In this document: piece after piece, positions 32,975-41,190 of the stretch
Layout: each line of letters begins with the position of its first letter
Position numbering within the stretch: position 1 is the stretch's first letter
DNA from: Haloarcula ordinaria
GTDB taxonomy: Archaea > Halobacteriota > Halobacteria > Halobacteriales > Haloarculaceae
Assembly: GCF_029338275.1 (NCBI RefSeq)
Contig: NZ_CP119789.1
Location: 868,001-932,000, forward strand
Direction of reading: 5' to 3'
DNA: 64,000 bases
Program-made: the position numbers and the translations under genes
Notes under the pieces: model-generated
Told to the model about the DNA's origin: nothing
Seen by the model: the letters and a program-made list of their open reading frames with translations, nothing else
The model's database searches: none

Positions 32975-34528
32975 CTAGTCGTCCTCACCGCCAGCCACGA
33001 TGGTCCGGCGGCCCCGTCCGGTGACCTCGTAGGTCGGGTAGTCGTCCTTCGTCAGGAAGGCGACGGTGAGGAACACCGTGAGTCCGACCACCGGTGCGAT
33101 GAACGTCACCAGCCCGTCCCAGCCCGCAGGGACCAGACTGTTCTCGATGTACAGGAGGTTGTTCTGGATGGCGTAGGTCGTCGGGATGGTGACGAAGAAG
33201 AACAGCCGCGTCAACGAACCCGAGAGCATCCCGGCGAGCGCTGCGGGCCCGGTCGCGATTTCCGGTTTGTAGATGCCGAAGACGAGCGGGACCAGCAACC
33301 CGGCGAAGGCCACGTCGAACGCGAGCACCAGTAACATCCCGGTCGCGCTCACCTGTATCGCGAAGAACGCACCGAGGATGGTGATGGGGACGGCCATGAC
33401 GCGCGTCGCGGCGAGGAGTTTGTCCGACCCCTTGCTGAGAATGCCCGAGCCGTCCGCCTTGACGCCCTCGCCCGGCGAGTCCGGGTCGCGAATCCCGAGG
33501 ACGTTCCGGGCGAGCGCCGCCGACGTGCCGAGGATAGCGCCGTCTCCCGTAGAGAGCGACGCGGCGACGATGCCGGCGAGGACGAGCACGGCCAGCCACG
33601 GCGGGACCGCCTCCTGCAGGAGGACGTAGAGCACGGCCTGCTCGCCGGCTTCGACACCGATCGACGAGAGGATGCTGTTCGCCGACAGGGCGACGATGGA
33701 GAACGGAATCCCGATGATGAGCGTCCCGGCCGAGCCCGCGAAACAGGCCTTCTGTGCCGTCTCTGGGCTGTCGGCGGCGAACACGCGCTCCATGAAGTCG
33801 ATGGCGACGATGTCACCCAGCGCCAGCGCGAAGATGGTCGCGAGGTTGATCCACGACCCCGCCGAGTTGTCGAAGGGGTTGATCTGGACGACGGCGGTCG
33901 GCCCCATCCCCTCGGGGATGGTGATGCCGTAGTTCATCGCGATGTAGACGATGAGCGCCATGGAGCCGGCGAGCGCGACGAACGCCTGGATGACGTCGGT
34001 GTAGGCCACCGCGAACAGCCCGCCAGCGATGGTGTAGACGAAGACGACGGCCGAGATAATCAGGACGCCCTCGACGAACGTGGTCCCCATGAACGTCTGG
34101 AAGAGGAAGCCGCCGGCGACGAGGTTCCCGCCCAACAGGAGCGAGAACGACAGGACCATGATGAGCGAGGCGACGACCTCGACCGTGCGCCCGTACTTGC
34201 GCCGGTAGAAGTCCGGCAGCGTCATCAGGTCCATCCTGTTCATCGGCTTGGCGAAGAACAGCCCCGTGAGGAACAGACACCCCGCGAGGCCGATGGGCAA
34301 CGCGGCCCCGGCCCAGAACCCGAAGCTGGCAGTGAGGTCCGTGTTACCGAGCGTCGCGTTCGCGTCGAGCGACTGGGCCATCAACGTCGCCGCTGCCAGC
34401 GGTAAGATGAGCCCCCGGCCGGCGACGATGTAGTTGACGCTGTCGCCCTGAATCTTCTTGGCGACGAAGAGCCCGACACCCATCGTGAGCAGTATCATCC
34501 CCGCTAGCCCGTAGAGAATCAGGCTCAT
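32975..34528 (-). CDS. sodium:solute symporter (SSS family)
   Basis: A 517-aa Na+/solute symporter with about thirteen hydrophobic helices. It opens with ILYGLAGMILLTMGVGLFVA, and typical family features include the second helix region GRGLILPLAAATLMAQSLDA and the DFYRRKYGR loop. SSS members carry sugars, amino acids, urea-type compounds, or organic acids. Paired with the ureohydrolase it may import a guanidino compound, but the substrate is not shown by sequence. The ATG at 34528 is preferred to a GTG at 34558 because the added residues are Gly-rich and not family-like. Confidence 0.88.
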   Translation of the reverse strand: MSLILYGLAGMILLTMGVGLFVAKKIQGDSVNYIVAGRGLILPLAAATLMAQSLDANATLGNTDLTASFGFWAGAALPIGLAGCLFLTGLFFAKPMNRMDLMTLPDFYRRKYGRTVEVVASLIMVLSFSLLLGGNLVAGGFLFQTFMGTTFVEGVLIISAVVFVYTIAGGLFAVAYTDVIQAFVALAGSMALIVYIAMNYGITIPEGMGPTAVVQINPFDNSAGSWINLATIFALALGDIVAIDFMERVFAADSPETAQKACFAGSAGTLIIGIPFSIVALSANSILSSIGVEAGEQAVLYVLLQEAVPPWLAVLVLAGIVAASLSTGDGAILGTSAALARNVLGIRDPDSPGEGVKADGSGILSKGSDKLLAATRVMAVPITILGAFFAIQVSATGMLLVLAFDVAFAGLLVPLVFGIYKPEIATGPAALAGMLSGSLTRLFFFVTIPTTYAIQNNLLYIENSLVPAGWDGLVTFIAPVVGLTVFLTVAFLTKDDYPTYEVTGRGRRTIVAGGEDD

Positions 34529-34803
34529 CGCGCCACCTCCGCCTGACCGTTCGTCCACTCGATACGCCGAATAATGCAGTTTTCACCACTCTTACCGCGG
34601 TACGCATCGGACTTCGACATGATAGGTCGCACGAAAGTTGAAAAATACTCACTCTAAAAAGGCCTTATCCTGTCATTGTTTACTCCCTATAGTGAGACTC
34701 GAACGAACTCCCACTGTTCAACCAGATAGGAGGAAGAACCTACAGATTGAGGAGATAGGAGTCTCCTTCGAGCGTTTAACAAATATAAGGAGTCGAGTCC
34801 GTC
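34529..34803 (-). promoter_or_regulatory. AT-rich promoter region of the symporter with AGATAGGAG repeats
   Basis: A gene-free 275-bp stretch upstream of the symporter. It holds two copies of AGATAGGAG (34724-34732 and 34753-34761), an opposite-strand relative CTCCCTAT (34683-34690), and a CTCCTT/AAGGAG inverted pair around an AT-rich centre (34763-34792). A TATA-like TTTTTAGAG in the minus direction lies near 34650-34660. Regulatory function is likely but unproven. Confidence 0.35.
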
Positions 34804-35283
34804 TCAGATGAGCCGAGGCAGGCGTTCCATCTCATCCAGCTGACCGTCGACGGGAGCCCGCACCGGCACCTCTCGCCAGTTGAACACACCGCGGCGGAAG
34901 AACCGGTAGCTGAAGGGCTCGCCGTGGGGGGCGAACACCACGAGTGCGTACCGGTCCGGAATGTTGCTCCGGTCGACGCTGGTCAGCCCCGACTGGGAGG
35001 ACGACGAGGTGTGCGAGTGGTAGAACACGCGTGGTCGGTCGGGGACGCTGGCCGCAGTCGAGACAAACCGGGTGCGTGGCGTCTCTGACTCGTTCTCCAG
35101 GGGTACGTGGTCGACGGCGAACAGTCGGTTTCCGCGCCGGTCGCAGGCGAGATACCCGCCGGCCTCGTCGGGATGGCTGGCCTCGATGCTCTCGGCTATC
35201 GCCCGTTGGATTCCGTCAGGGAGGACTAACGAACGACAGCGGCTGGCGGGAAGCACGTTGGTTTGCGTACGTGGTACGGACAT
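34804..35283 (-). CDS. JAMM/MPN-domain protein
   Basis: A 159-aa Mov34/MPN/PAD-1 type metallopeptidase-like protein. The JAMM glutamate is in HPDEAGGYLACD, and the zinc ligands follow in FYHSHTSSSSQSGLTSVDRS. The spacing between the HSH pair and the Asp is longer than in the canonical HxH-x7-S-x2-D, and the usual Ser position is not clear, so activity needs testing. Haloarchaeal JAMM proteins of this size (desampylase HvJAMM1 is about 140 aa) remove SAMP modifiers. The ATG at 35283 removes an Arg-rich shadow extension. Confidence 0.75.
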   Translation of the reverse strand: MSVPRTQTNVLPASRCRSLVLPDGIQRAIAESIEASHPDEAGGYLACDRRGNRLFAVDHVPLENESETPRTRFVSTAASVPDRPRVFYHSHTSSSSQSGLTSVDRSNIPDRYALVVFAPHGEPFSYRFFRRGVFNWREVPVRAPVDGQLDEMERLPRLI

Positions 35284-35400
35284 ACCACGTTTTCGGCTAG
35301 CTGGGGCCGGATCACGACGCAGTCCGCGCCCTCCCCGCGGGCGGAGCTGTGCAGTGGCGAGTACCGCCGATTCCGTGACCAAAGACACACCAGTTGACAC

Positions 35401-35437
35401 GTTATTGGGCATAACTTTTCATCGCTCACCCAATAAC
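35401..35437 (+). promoter_or_regulatory. 9-bp inverted repeat between the JAMM gene and the transducer gene
   Basis: GTTATTGGG (35401-35409) and CCCAATAAC (35429-35437) are perfect reverse complements with a 19-nt spacer, ending 8 nt before the transducer ATG. It lies in the 160-bp region shared by two divergent genes and has the look of an operator that could block the transducer promoter. Confidence 0.4.
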
Positions 35438-35445
35438 TAGTGGCC

Positions 35446-36921
35446 ATGTCGAAAACTATCGATTCGTCCTCTGAGGACGCTACTACCCCCGAGTTCGGGA
35501 TGAGCGAACAGGCGCTGCTCAGCGGGATTCCCCAGGCCGCCTTCGTCATCTCGACCGACGGGACGATTCAGGCGTGGAACCACGACATGGAAGCACTCAC
35601 CGGTATCTCCGCTGCCGACGCGTGCGGACGGACCGACATCGGGATGCTCCTCTACGACAGCAGCGACGAGACGATGATCGAGCAGGTGCTCGCCGCGCCG
35701 AAGACGGCCGACGACGTCTACGGGCTGACAGTCGAAGACGCGTCGCGCCACCTCTACGTCAAAGAGGACCGGGTCGCCGACCACAGCGGGAACGTCGAGC
35801 ACTACGCCCGAGTCACCGTGATGCCGGTGTACGAGGACGGCGAACTGCAGGGCGCCATCGAGATGGTCCACGACCTGACAGAGGAGCGGCAACGACAGGA
35901 GGCCATCGAGGCGCTGGTCGACGAGGTGTCGGCGACACTCCGGGCGCTGATGGCCGGGAACCTCGACGCTCGCGCCTCCTTCTCGGACAGCGAGGCCATC
36001 GACTCACAGCTGCTCGGCGTGGTCGACGAGGTCAACGAGATGGCCGCCGACCTCCAGGATATCGTCGCCCGCGTCGACGAGCAGACGAGCCAGCTCGGCG
36101 ACTCGGTCGAGCGAGCGGTCACGGCCGCGGACGCCATCGCCCGCAACGTCGACGAGCAAAACGAGCTGCTCGGCGAGAGCGTCGATGAGATGCACTCGTT
36201 CTCGGCCAGCATGGAGGAGGTCGCCGCGACCTCTGAGGAGGTCGAGAACGCGGCAACGACGGCACGAGAGGCCGCAAACGAGGGTCTCGAGGCCTCCGAG
36301 GACGCCCACGCCGCCACCGACGAAGTCACCGACATCGGCGAGGACCTCGTCGAGTCGGTCACCGACCTCGGCGACCGGATGGACGACATCGAGGACGTCG
36401 TCGGGGTCATCTCGGACGTCGCCGAACAGACCAACATGCTCGCGCTGAACGCCAACATCGAGGCGGCCCGCGCCGGGGAGGCCGGCAGCGGCTTCGCCGT
36501 CGTCGCCGACGAGGTGAAGACGCTCGCCGACGAGACGCGCCAGCACACGGAGGAGATAACCGACAACATCGAGCGACTGCAGGCCCAGACCGATTCGACC
36601 GTCGACGCGGCCGAGCAGTCACACCAGCAGATCGAGACGGCGAGCGACCAGATCGACGACGTGCTCACGGCGTTCGAAGACATCGCCGAGGCCATCGACG
36701 AGGCGGCCGACGGCATCAGCGACGTCTCGCGCGCGACCGACGACCAGGCGGCGACGGTCGAGGAGCTGACCTCGACGCTGGAGCAGTCGCTCGAACACGC
36801 GTCGGACACCGAGGACGCCGCGGCCAACATCGTGGCGACGACGGACGACCAGTCCGAAGCCATCGCCGAACTGGAAGCCCGGGTCCGGCAGCTGCGCACC
36901 GACACGTCGACCACCGGATAG
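35446..36921 (+). CDS. soluble methyl-accepting transducer with PAS domain
   Basis: A 491-aa transducer without transmembrane helices, so it senses in the cytoplasm. A PAS domain (about 23-148, with SGIPQAAFVISTDGTIQAWN) is followed by a HAMP-like helical pair (~155-205), then a long coiled coil. The conserved CheA/CheW-binding tip is SDVAEQTNMLALNANIEAAR, in an E/A-rich signalling domain with several EE/EQ-type methylation sites. The signal is unknown; PAS suggests redox, oxygen, light or a small ligand. It feeds the CheA/CheW pair of the che cluster. Confidence 0.92.
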   Translation: MSKTIDSSSEDATTPEFGMSEQALLSGIPQAAFVISTDGTIQAWNHDMEALTGISAADACGRTDIGMLLYDSSDETMIEQVLAAPKTADDVYGLTVEDASRHLYVKEDRVADHSGNVEHYARVTVMPVYEDGELQGAIEMVHDLTEERQRQEAIEALVDEVSATLRALMAGNLDARASFSDSEAIDSQLLGVVDEVNEMAADLQDIVARVDEQTSQLGDSVERAVTAADAIARNVDEQNELLGESVDEMHSFSASMEEVAATSEEVENAATTAREAANEGLEASEDAHAATDEVTDIGEDLVESVTDLGDRMDDIEDVVGVISDVAEQTNMLALNANIEAARAGEAGSGFAVVADEVKTLADETRQHTEEITDNIERLQAQTDSTVDAAEQSHQQIETASDQIDDVLTAFEDIAEAIDEAADGISDVSRATDDQAATVEELTSTLEQSLEHASDTEDAAANIVATTDDQSEAIAELEARVRQLRTDTSTTG

Positions 36922-37007
36922 CGCCCGCCGCCCGAGATACACGGGCAGGCGACCCGTCCGACCTGGGTTCCCCCAGCGGTTATAGGCCAGACGAGCGTAG
37001 GTGACGT

Positions 37008-37427
37008 ATGATTTCGCGCGTTCTCGTTCCCATGGCCGACCCGAAGATGGGCGAACGGGCGCTCCGGTACGCGCTCGAAGCCCACCCCGACGCCGCGGTC
37101 ACTGTCCTGCACGTGGTCGGCGAGCCGTCCGCGATGCTCGGCCAGGCGACCAGTCTCGCGCTGTCCGACGACGTCGAGGCCACCGCCCGCGAGTACGCCC
37201 GCGACGTGCTCGACCACGCCGAAGCCGTCGCCGCCGAGTACGACGCCGACATCGAGACCGAGGTCCGAACCGGTCGGCCGGGGCGAGCTATCGTCACCCG
37301 GGCCGAGGACTTCGATACGGTCATCATCGGCAGCCACGCCGGGAAGTTCGTCGACCGGCTGTTCGTCGGCAACGTCGCGAAGACGGTCTTCCAGCGGTGT
37401 CCGGTCCCCGTGACCGTCGTCCGGTAG
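37008..37427 (+). CDS. universal stress protein (UspA family)
   Basis: A 139-aa single UspA domain: a Rossmann-like fold with the N-terminal VLVPMADPKMGERAL and the C-terminal nucleotide-binding loop region IIGSHAGKFVDRLFVGNVAK, which fits the G-x2-G-x9-G type ATP-binding Usp. These proteins assist survival under stress; the exact role is unknown. It is transcribed alone, 87 nt after the transducer stop. Confidence 0.9.
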   Translation: MISRVLVPMADPKMGERALRYALEAHPDAAVTVLHVVGEPSAMLGQATSLALSDDVEATAREYARDVLDHAEAVAAEYDADIETEVRTGRPGRAIVTRAEDFDTVIIGSHAGKFVDRLFVGNVAKTVFQRCPVPVTVVR

Positions 37428-37583
37428 CCGTCCCCGGTAGGCTACCGAGCGATATAGACCGCTCCGTTCGGGCGGGTGGGATATATATCCGTCATAGCAA
37501 CTGCCTAACTGTCGGCCACGGTGGATTGACTCACGTCGTCCGCCTGGCCCACTCGTCGGGCGAGGCGGAGCGCGACACAAGTC

Positions 37584-38354
37584 ATGCCCGAAACAACCCA
37601 CCCTCGCATCGAGCGCGCGCTCGACGTTCTGGACCGCGAGAGACGGCTCCTGACCGACGAGCGACGGGCCTTCCGTCGGTTCCAGCGGCGGCTGGCGACC
37701 ATCGAACCGTCGCCACCGTCGTCGCCGTTGGCCGTCGCGTCCGGCGGTGAGACGGTCGCGCTCAGCACCGGCGAACCGACGCCGTCGGACGGTCTCCGGG
37801 CCGTCCGGACCGCCTACCGTGAGACGGTGATGGCCACCCGCCACTTCGACAGCGAGTACGACGAGACGCTCCGGCAGAACGTGACGGCCGAATTCGGCGC
37901 CGACGTGGCCACACAGATTGTCGACGGTCACCGGCTCACGCCAATCCTCCACGAGTCGCTGGAGACGGGGAGCCAACAGGCTGCCCAGGAGCGGACCGAG
38001 TTCCTGCGGGTCCTGGACCGGGAGCGCGAGTCGCTGTGTGCGATCCGCGAGGCGCTCGACGAGTGCGAGCGCGAGGCCCACGAACTCAGCCAGGCTGTGA
38101 CGGACGCGGACGACAGCGTCGAACTGGGCCGGATCGACGACCGACTGACCACGCTGAAACGCGAATGCACGGACCTGGCCGGAGCGCGCCAGACACGCCT
38201 CCACAAGCGGACGGTCGGTTCGTTCTCCGGTATCGAGGGCGACAGCCTCGTCGACTTCCTCTATGGGGAGTTCGAGGCAACCTGTCCGGGACTGGCGGCC
38301 ATCACCGACTGCCTCGCGTCGATTCAGGCCATCCGGCAGCGGTGTCTCCGATGA
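37584..38354 (+). CDS. conserved haloarchaeal helical protein (DUF7260-like)
   Basis: A 256-aa protein dominated by helices, with coiled-coil-like stretches (RALDVLDRERRLLTDERRAF at the start; REALDECEREAHELSQAVTD near 165-185). A central conserved-looking part reads RTAYRETVMATRHFDSEYDE. I recall this pattern from the DUF7260 family of haloarchaea; there is no known function and no enzyme motif. It contains no membrane segment. Confidence 0.7.
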   Translation: MPETTHPRIERALDVLDRERRLLTDERRAFRRFQRRLATIEPSPPSSPLAVASGGETVALSTGEPTPSDGLRAVRTAYRETVMATRHFDSEYDETLRQNVTAEFGADVATQIVDGHRLTPILHESLETGSQQAAQERTEFLRVLDRERESLCAIREALDECEREAHELSQAVTDADDSVELGRIDDRLTTLKRECTDLAGARQTRLHKRTVGSFSGIEGDSLVDFLYGEFEATCPGLAAITDCLASIQAIRQRCLR

Positions 38355-38412
38355 CGGTCGGCGTTCGGATGCGCCCACTCGCTTTTACTCCTGCCGTCAC
38401 AAGACACTGAGG

Positions 38413-39234
38413 ATGAGGCGGTCACTCGTCCACGTGCTGGTACTCCTGCTCGCCGTGACCGCCGGTTGTTCGGGACTGTTCGACGACGCCGCGGGCGACG
38501 CCACGGTGACGCCGGTCGACGTCCCCGAATTCGAACCGCCGCTCGCGCCCGGCGTCCCGGCGGCGACGGCCGACGCCGACACCCGACGACTCGACACCGT
38601 CCGCCTCCGCCGGGCCGACCGACGAGTCCGTAACACGTCGTCGTACCGCCTCCAGCGTACCACCGTCATCGAGGGGGCCGACGGCCAGGTCCGAATCGAG
38701 CGCGACCGGCGGAACCGGCCGGATGGGGCCGCCATCGAGCAGTTCACGGCGTCGTCTACGGGTCTCTTCTCGCCGGGCGTGGTCGAGAGCGAGGTCTGGA
38801 CGGACGGGTCGGCGTTCTGGACCCGGACCCGGTTCTCCGACGGGAGCACCGTCGTGAGCCGCCGCCACCCGGACCCGCCGTCGTTCCACCTGCTCGGCAC
38901 CGAGCTGCCCGGTCGGCTCCTCGCCGCGGCCGACTACCGGGTCCAGCGAGTGACCGACGACGGCGTCGTGCTCCGGTCGACGACCCCAGTTCGTCTCTCC
39001 GGGCCGGTCATCCCCGTCTCCTTTGCCGACCGGCGCAACGAGACCGCTCGGGTGACCGTCAGGGAGGACGGCCTCGTCGTGGCACTGGTCTACCGCTACG
39101 AGGCGACTGCGGGTCCGGACCCGGTCCTGGTCACTGTCCGCCAGCGGGTCTCGGCGGTGAACGAGACGACGGTGTTCCAGCCAGCGTGGGTCGAGGCTAA
39201 CCAGTCGGCGCTCCGCTCCGAGGCTGGCGGTTGA
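38413..39234 (+). CDS. lipoprotein of unknown function (DUF7537-like)
   Basis: A 273-aa lipoprotein. The signal sequence ends in the lipobox TAGCS with Cys19 as lipid attachment site, followed by a disordered segment and then beta-rich extracellular sequence with many short strands (SSYRLQRTTVIEGADGQVRI). I recall similar proteins as DUF7537 of haloarchaea. Function unknown; it would sit on the outside of the cytoplasmic membrane. The upstream in-frame extension to 38263 is shadow sequence. Confidence 0.72.
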   Translation: MRRSLVHVLVLLLAVTAGCSGLFDDAAGDATVTPVDVPEFEPPLAPGVPAATADADTRRLDTVRLRRADRRVRNTSSYRLQRTTVIEGADGQVRIERDRRNRPDGAAIEQFTASSTGLFSPGVVESEVWTDGSAFWTRTRFSDGSTVVSRRHPDPPSFHLLGTELPGRLLAAADYRVQRVTDDGVVLRSTTPVRLSGPVIPVSFADRRNETARVTVREDGLVVALVYRYEATAGPDPVLVTVRQRVSAVNETTVFQPAWVEANQSALRSEAGG

Positions 39235-39335
39235 CCCGCCGTAGATACCTGCGCCAGTCGCTGTCGGTCTGTCGCGGACGTCGCGATGTCGTCCCGCCCT
39301 CGTCTATTTGACCCCTCCACGCTAACGTCACCAGC

Positions 39336-40376
39336 ATGTCAGGTCGCAATGCCCGCGTCGCAGAGATACTCCGGGCAATCGTGCACGAGGTCAGGACGGA
39401 GAAGATCACGTTCCTCGCCGGCTCCATCGCCTACCACGCCTTCCTCTCGATTCTCCCCTTGCTCCTCCTCTTGCTCACTATCGTCCAGCGCACGGAGAAC
39501 GTCGCGCTCGCGGACTCTATCGTCCGCATCATGGAGGCCGTGCTGACCGAACAGGCCAGCGGCGTCATCCAGCAGGGGCTGGCGGAGGCCGACACGTCGG
39601 TGTCGGTGCTCGGCATCGTCTTCCTCGTCTGGGGGGCGCTCCGCATCTTCCGGGGTCTCGACACCGCCTTCTCGGACATCTACGAGAGCGAGGCGAAGAA
39701 CTCCTTCACCGACCAGATCGGCGACGGCCTGCTGTTGCTCGTGACCGTCGCGGTCGCCGTCGTCGCGACCAGTCTGCTCGGGCGACTGTTCGCCTTCGAC
39801 GGTGGCGGGATGCTCGTCGCGCTGCTGCGGGGCGTGGCCACCGTCTTCGGCCTCTTTCTCGTCTTCTACCCGATGTACTACATCTTCCCGGACCTGGACG
39901 TCGGCTTCGTCGAGGTCGTCCCCGGCGCGGCGTTCGCCGCCGTCGGCATCACCGTCGCCCAGGCGCTGTTCACGACGTTCAAGTCCGGCGGGACGGGCGG
40001 GAACCTCATCGCCAGTATCCTCGTCCTGTTGACCTGGCTCTACGTCATCGGGCTGGTCGTCCTGCTGGGCGCGGCCATCAACGCCGTCCTCTCGAACCGG
40101 TCGAACGACGTGGACATCACGCCCGTCTTCGGCGGGGTCCCGCGACGGAAAGGCGCCAGTATCGCGACTATCGACCGGGCCGAACTGGTCGCGGACCTCG
40201 AGGCGCTCTCGACTGCCGTCGACGAGAAGAGCGGGACGATGACGGTGGAGCTGGACGGCGAGCGGTTCGTCCTCGACGGGCCACAGCGGGCGAAGATAGA
40301 GCAGGCGACCGGCGTGTTCGGCCTGGATACCTCCGTCGCGCTCACCCTGCGGTGGTGGCCAAACGAGGAGGAGTGA
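39336..40376 (+). CDS. YihY/BrkB-family membrane protein
   Basis: A 346-aa YihY/BrkB protein with six hydrophobic segments: the family N-terminus ITFLAGSIAYHAFLSILPLL, then VSVLGIVFLVWGALRIFRGL, and the conserved segment YPMYYIFPDLDVGFVEVVPG. The soluble C-terminal part is acidic. The family function is uncertain; names such as ribonuclease BN or virulence factor come from early misassignment. It is transcribed alone and convergent with the DUF2270 gene. Confidence 0.88.
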   Translation: MSGRNARVAEILRAIVHEVRTEKITFLAGSIAYHAFLSILPLLLLLLTIVQRTENVALADSIVRIMEAVLTEQASGVIQQGLAEADTSVSVLGIVFLVWGALRIFRGLDTAFSDIYESEAKNSFTDQIGDGLLLLVTVAVAVVATSLLGRLFAFDGGGMLVALLRGVATVFGLFLVFYPMYYIFPDLDVGFVEVVPGAAFAAVGITVAQALFTTFKSGGTGGNLIASILVLLTWLYVIGLVVLLGAAINAVLSNRSNDVDITPVFGGVPRRKGASIATIDRAELVADLEALSTAVDEKSGTMTVELDGERFVLDGPQRAKIEQATGVFGLDTSVALTLRWWPNEEE

Positions 40377-40413
40377 CGCGTCCCACACGCCCACCTGTCA
40401 CGGTACGGCCCCG

Positions 40414-41127
40414 TCAGTCGTCGGCCGCCTCACGCAGGTCCTCGGCCCGCAGCTCGCCGGTCGCGTGCCAGGTCCGCGGGCGACAGGCGATACCGACGGT
40501 CAGGAGCATGAACAGGCCGACCAGTCCGGTGACGACGACGCCTGGAATCATCCCGACGGCGGCGCTGTTCGGCCAGGCCGTCCCGTCGAAGGCCGTCACG
40601 CGGAGGAGCCACGCGCCGTTCAGGATGGCGAACATGGGCAGGTAGACCCGGCGGAGGCGGTGCGCGATGGCTTCCTCGGCGCTGATCTTCAGCGTGGGTC
40701 GGTCGTAGTCCCTGGCCAGGGACTCCCGCCAGCCCTCGTCGCCGAGGTCGCGGCCCGGGTCGAGGCCGCGGGCCCAGACGTTCTGCTGCAGCGAGCGCAC
40801 CCGGCTCCGCCAGATGTCGTACGCGCGGTAGCGGCGGGCCTCGATGACCAGGAAGAGGACGACGGCGGCGTTCCCGATGAGGATGACGTAGTGGGGGTTC
40901 GTCTCGTTGGTGAACGCCCAGGTGAGCACGGCCGCCATCAGGATGACCGCCCAGTTGGTCGTCCTGTCGAGGCGCTCGCGCCACAGTTTCATCCGGTGAA
41001 TCTCGCCACGGTAGAGGTGTGCCAGCGCGGAGCTCGGCCCCATGTCGACGTCGAGCAGCCCCTCACCGACCCTCGGGTCGAGCGACCGGGCGTCCTCCGA
41101 CGCCTGCTCGCCCCGCTGTGATGTCAT
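40414..41127 (-). CDS. DUF2270 membrane protein
   Basis: A 237-aa protein of the DUF2270 family. A signature-like LAHLYRGEIHRMKLWRERLD is followed by four hydrophobic segments, two central (NWAVILMAAVLTWAF and YVILIGNAAVVLFLVIEARR) and two near the C-terminus, with an RVRSLQQNVWARGL cytoplasmic helix between. The function is unknown. It is convergent with the BrkB gene (37 nt apart). Confidence 0.8.
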   Translation of the reverse strand: MTSQRGEQASEDARSLDPRVGEGLLDVDMGPSSALAHLYRGEIHRMKLWRERLDRTTNWAVILMAAVLTWAFTNETNPHYVILIGNAAVVLFLVIEARRYRAYDIWRSRVRSLQQNVWARGLDPGRDLGDEGWRESLARDYDRPTLKISAEEAIAHRLRRVYLPMFAILNGAWLLRVTAFDGTAWPNSAAVGMIPGVVVTGLVGLFMLLTVGIACRPRTWHATGELRAEDLREAADD

Positions 41128-41190
41128 GCTCTCTGTTCGTCGGTCACGGCCGAAAAGTCTTGTGAATATGCTGCACTTCTACCACGACTA

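Noticed and set aside
35802-38378. Minus-strand open frame of 858 codons
   Set aside because: It crosses the transducer, UspA and DUF7260-like genes in antisense. The first and last parts differ in composition, which shows it is chance openness.
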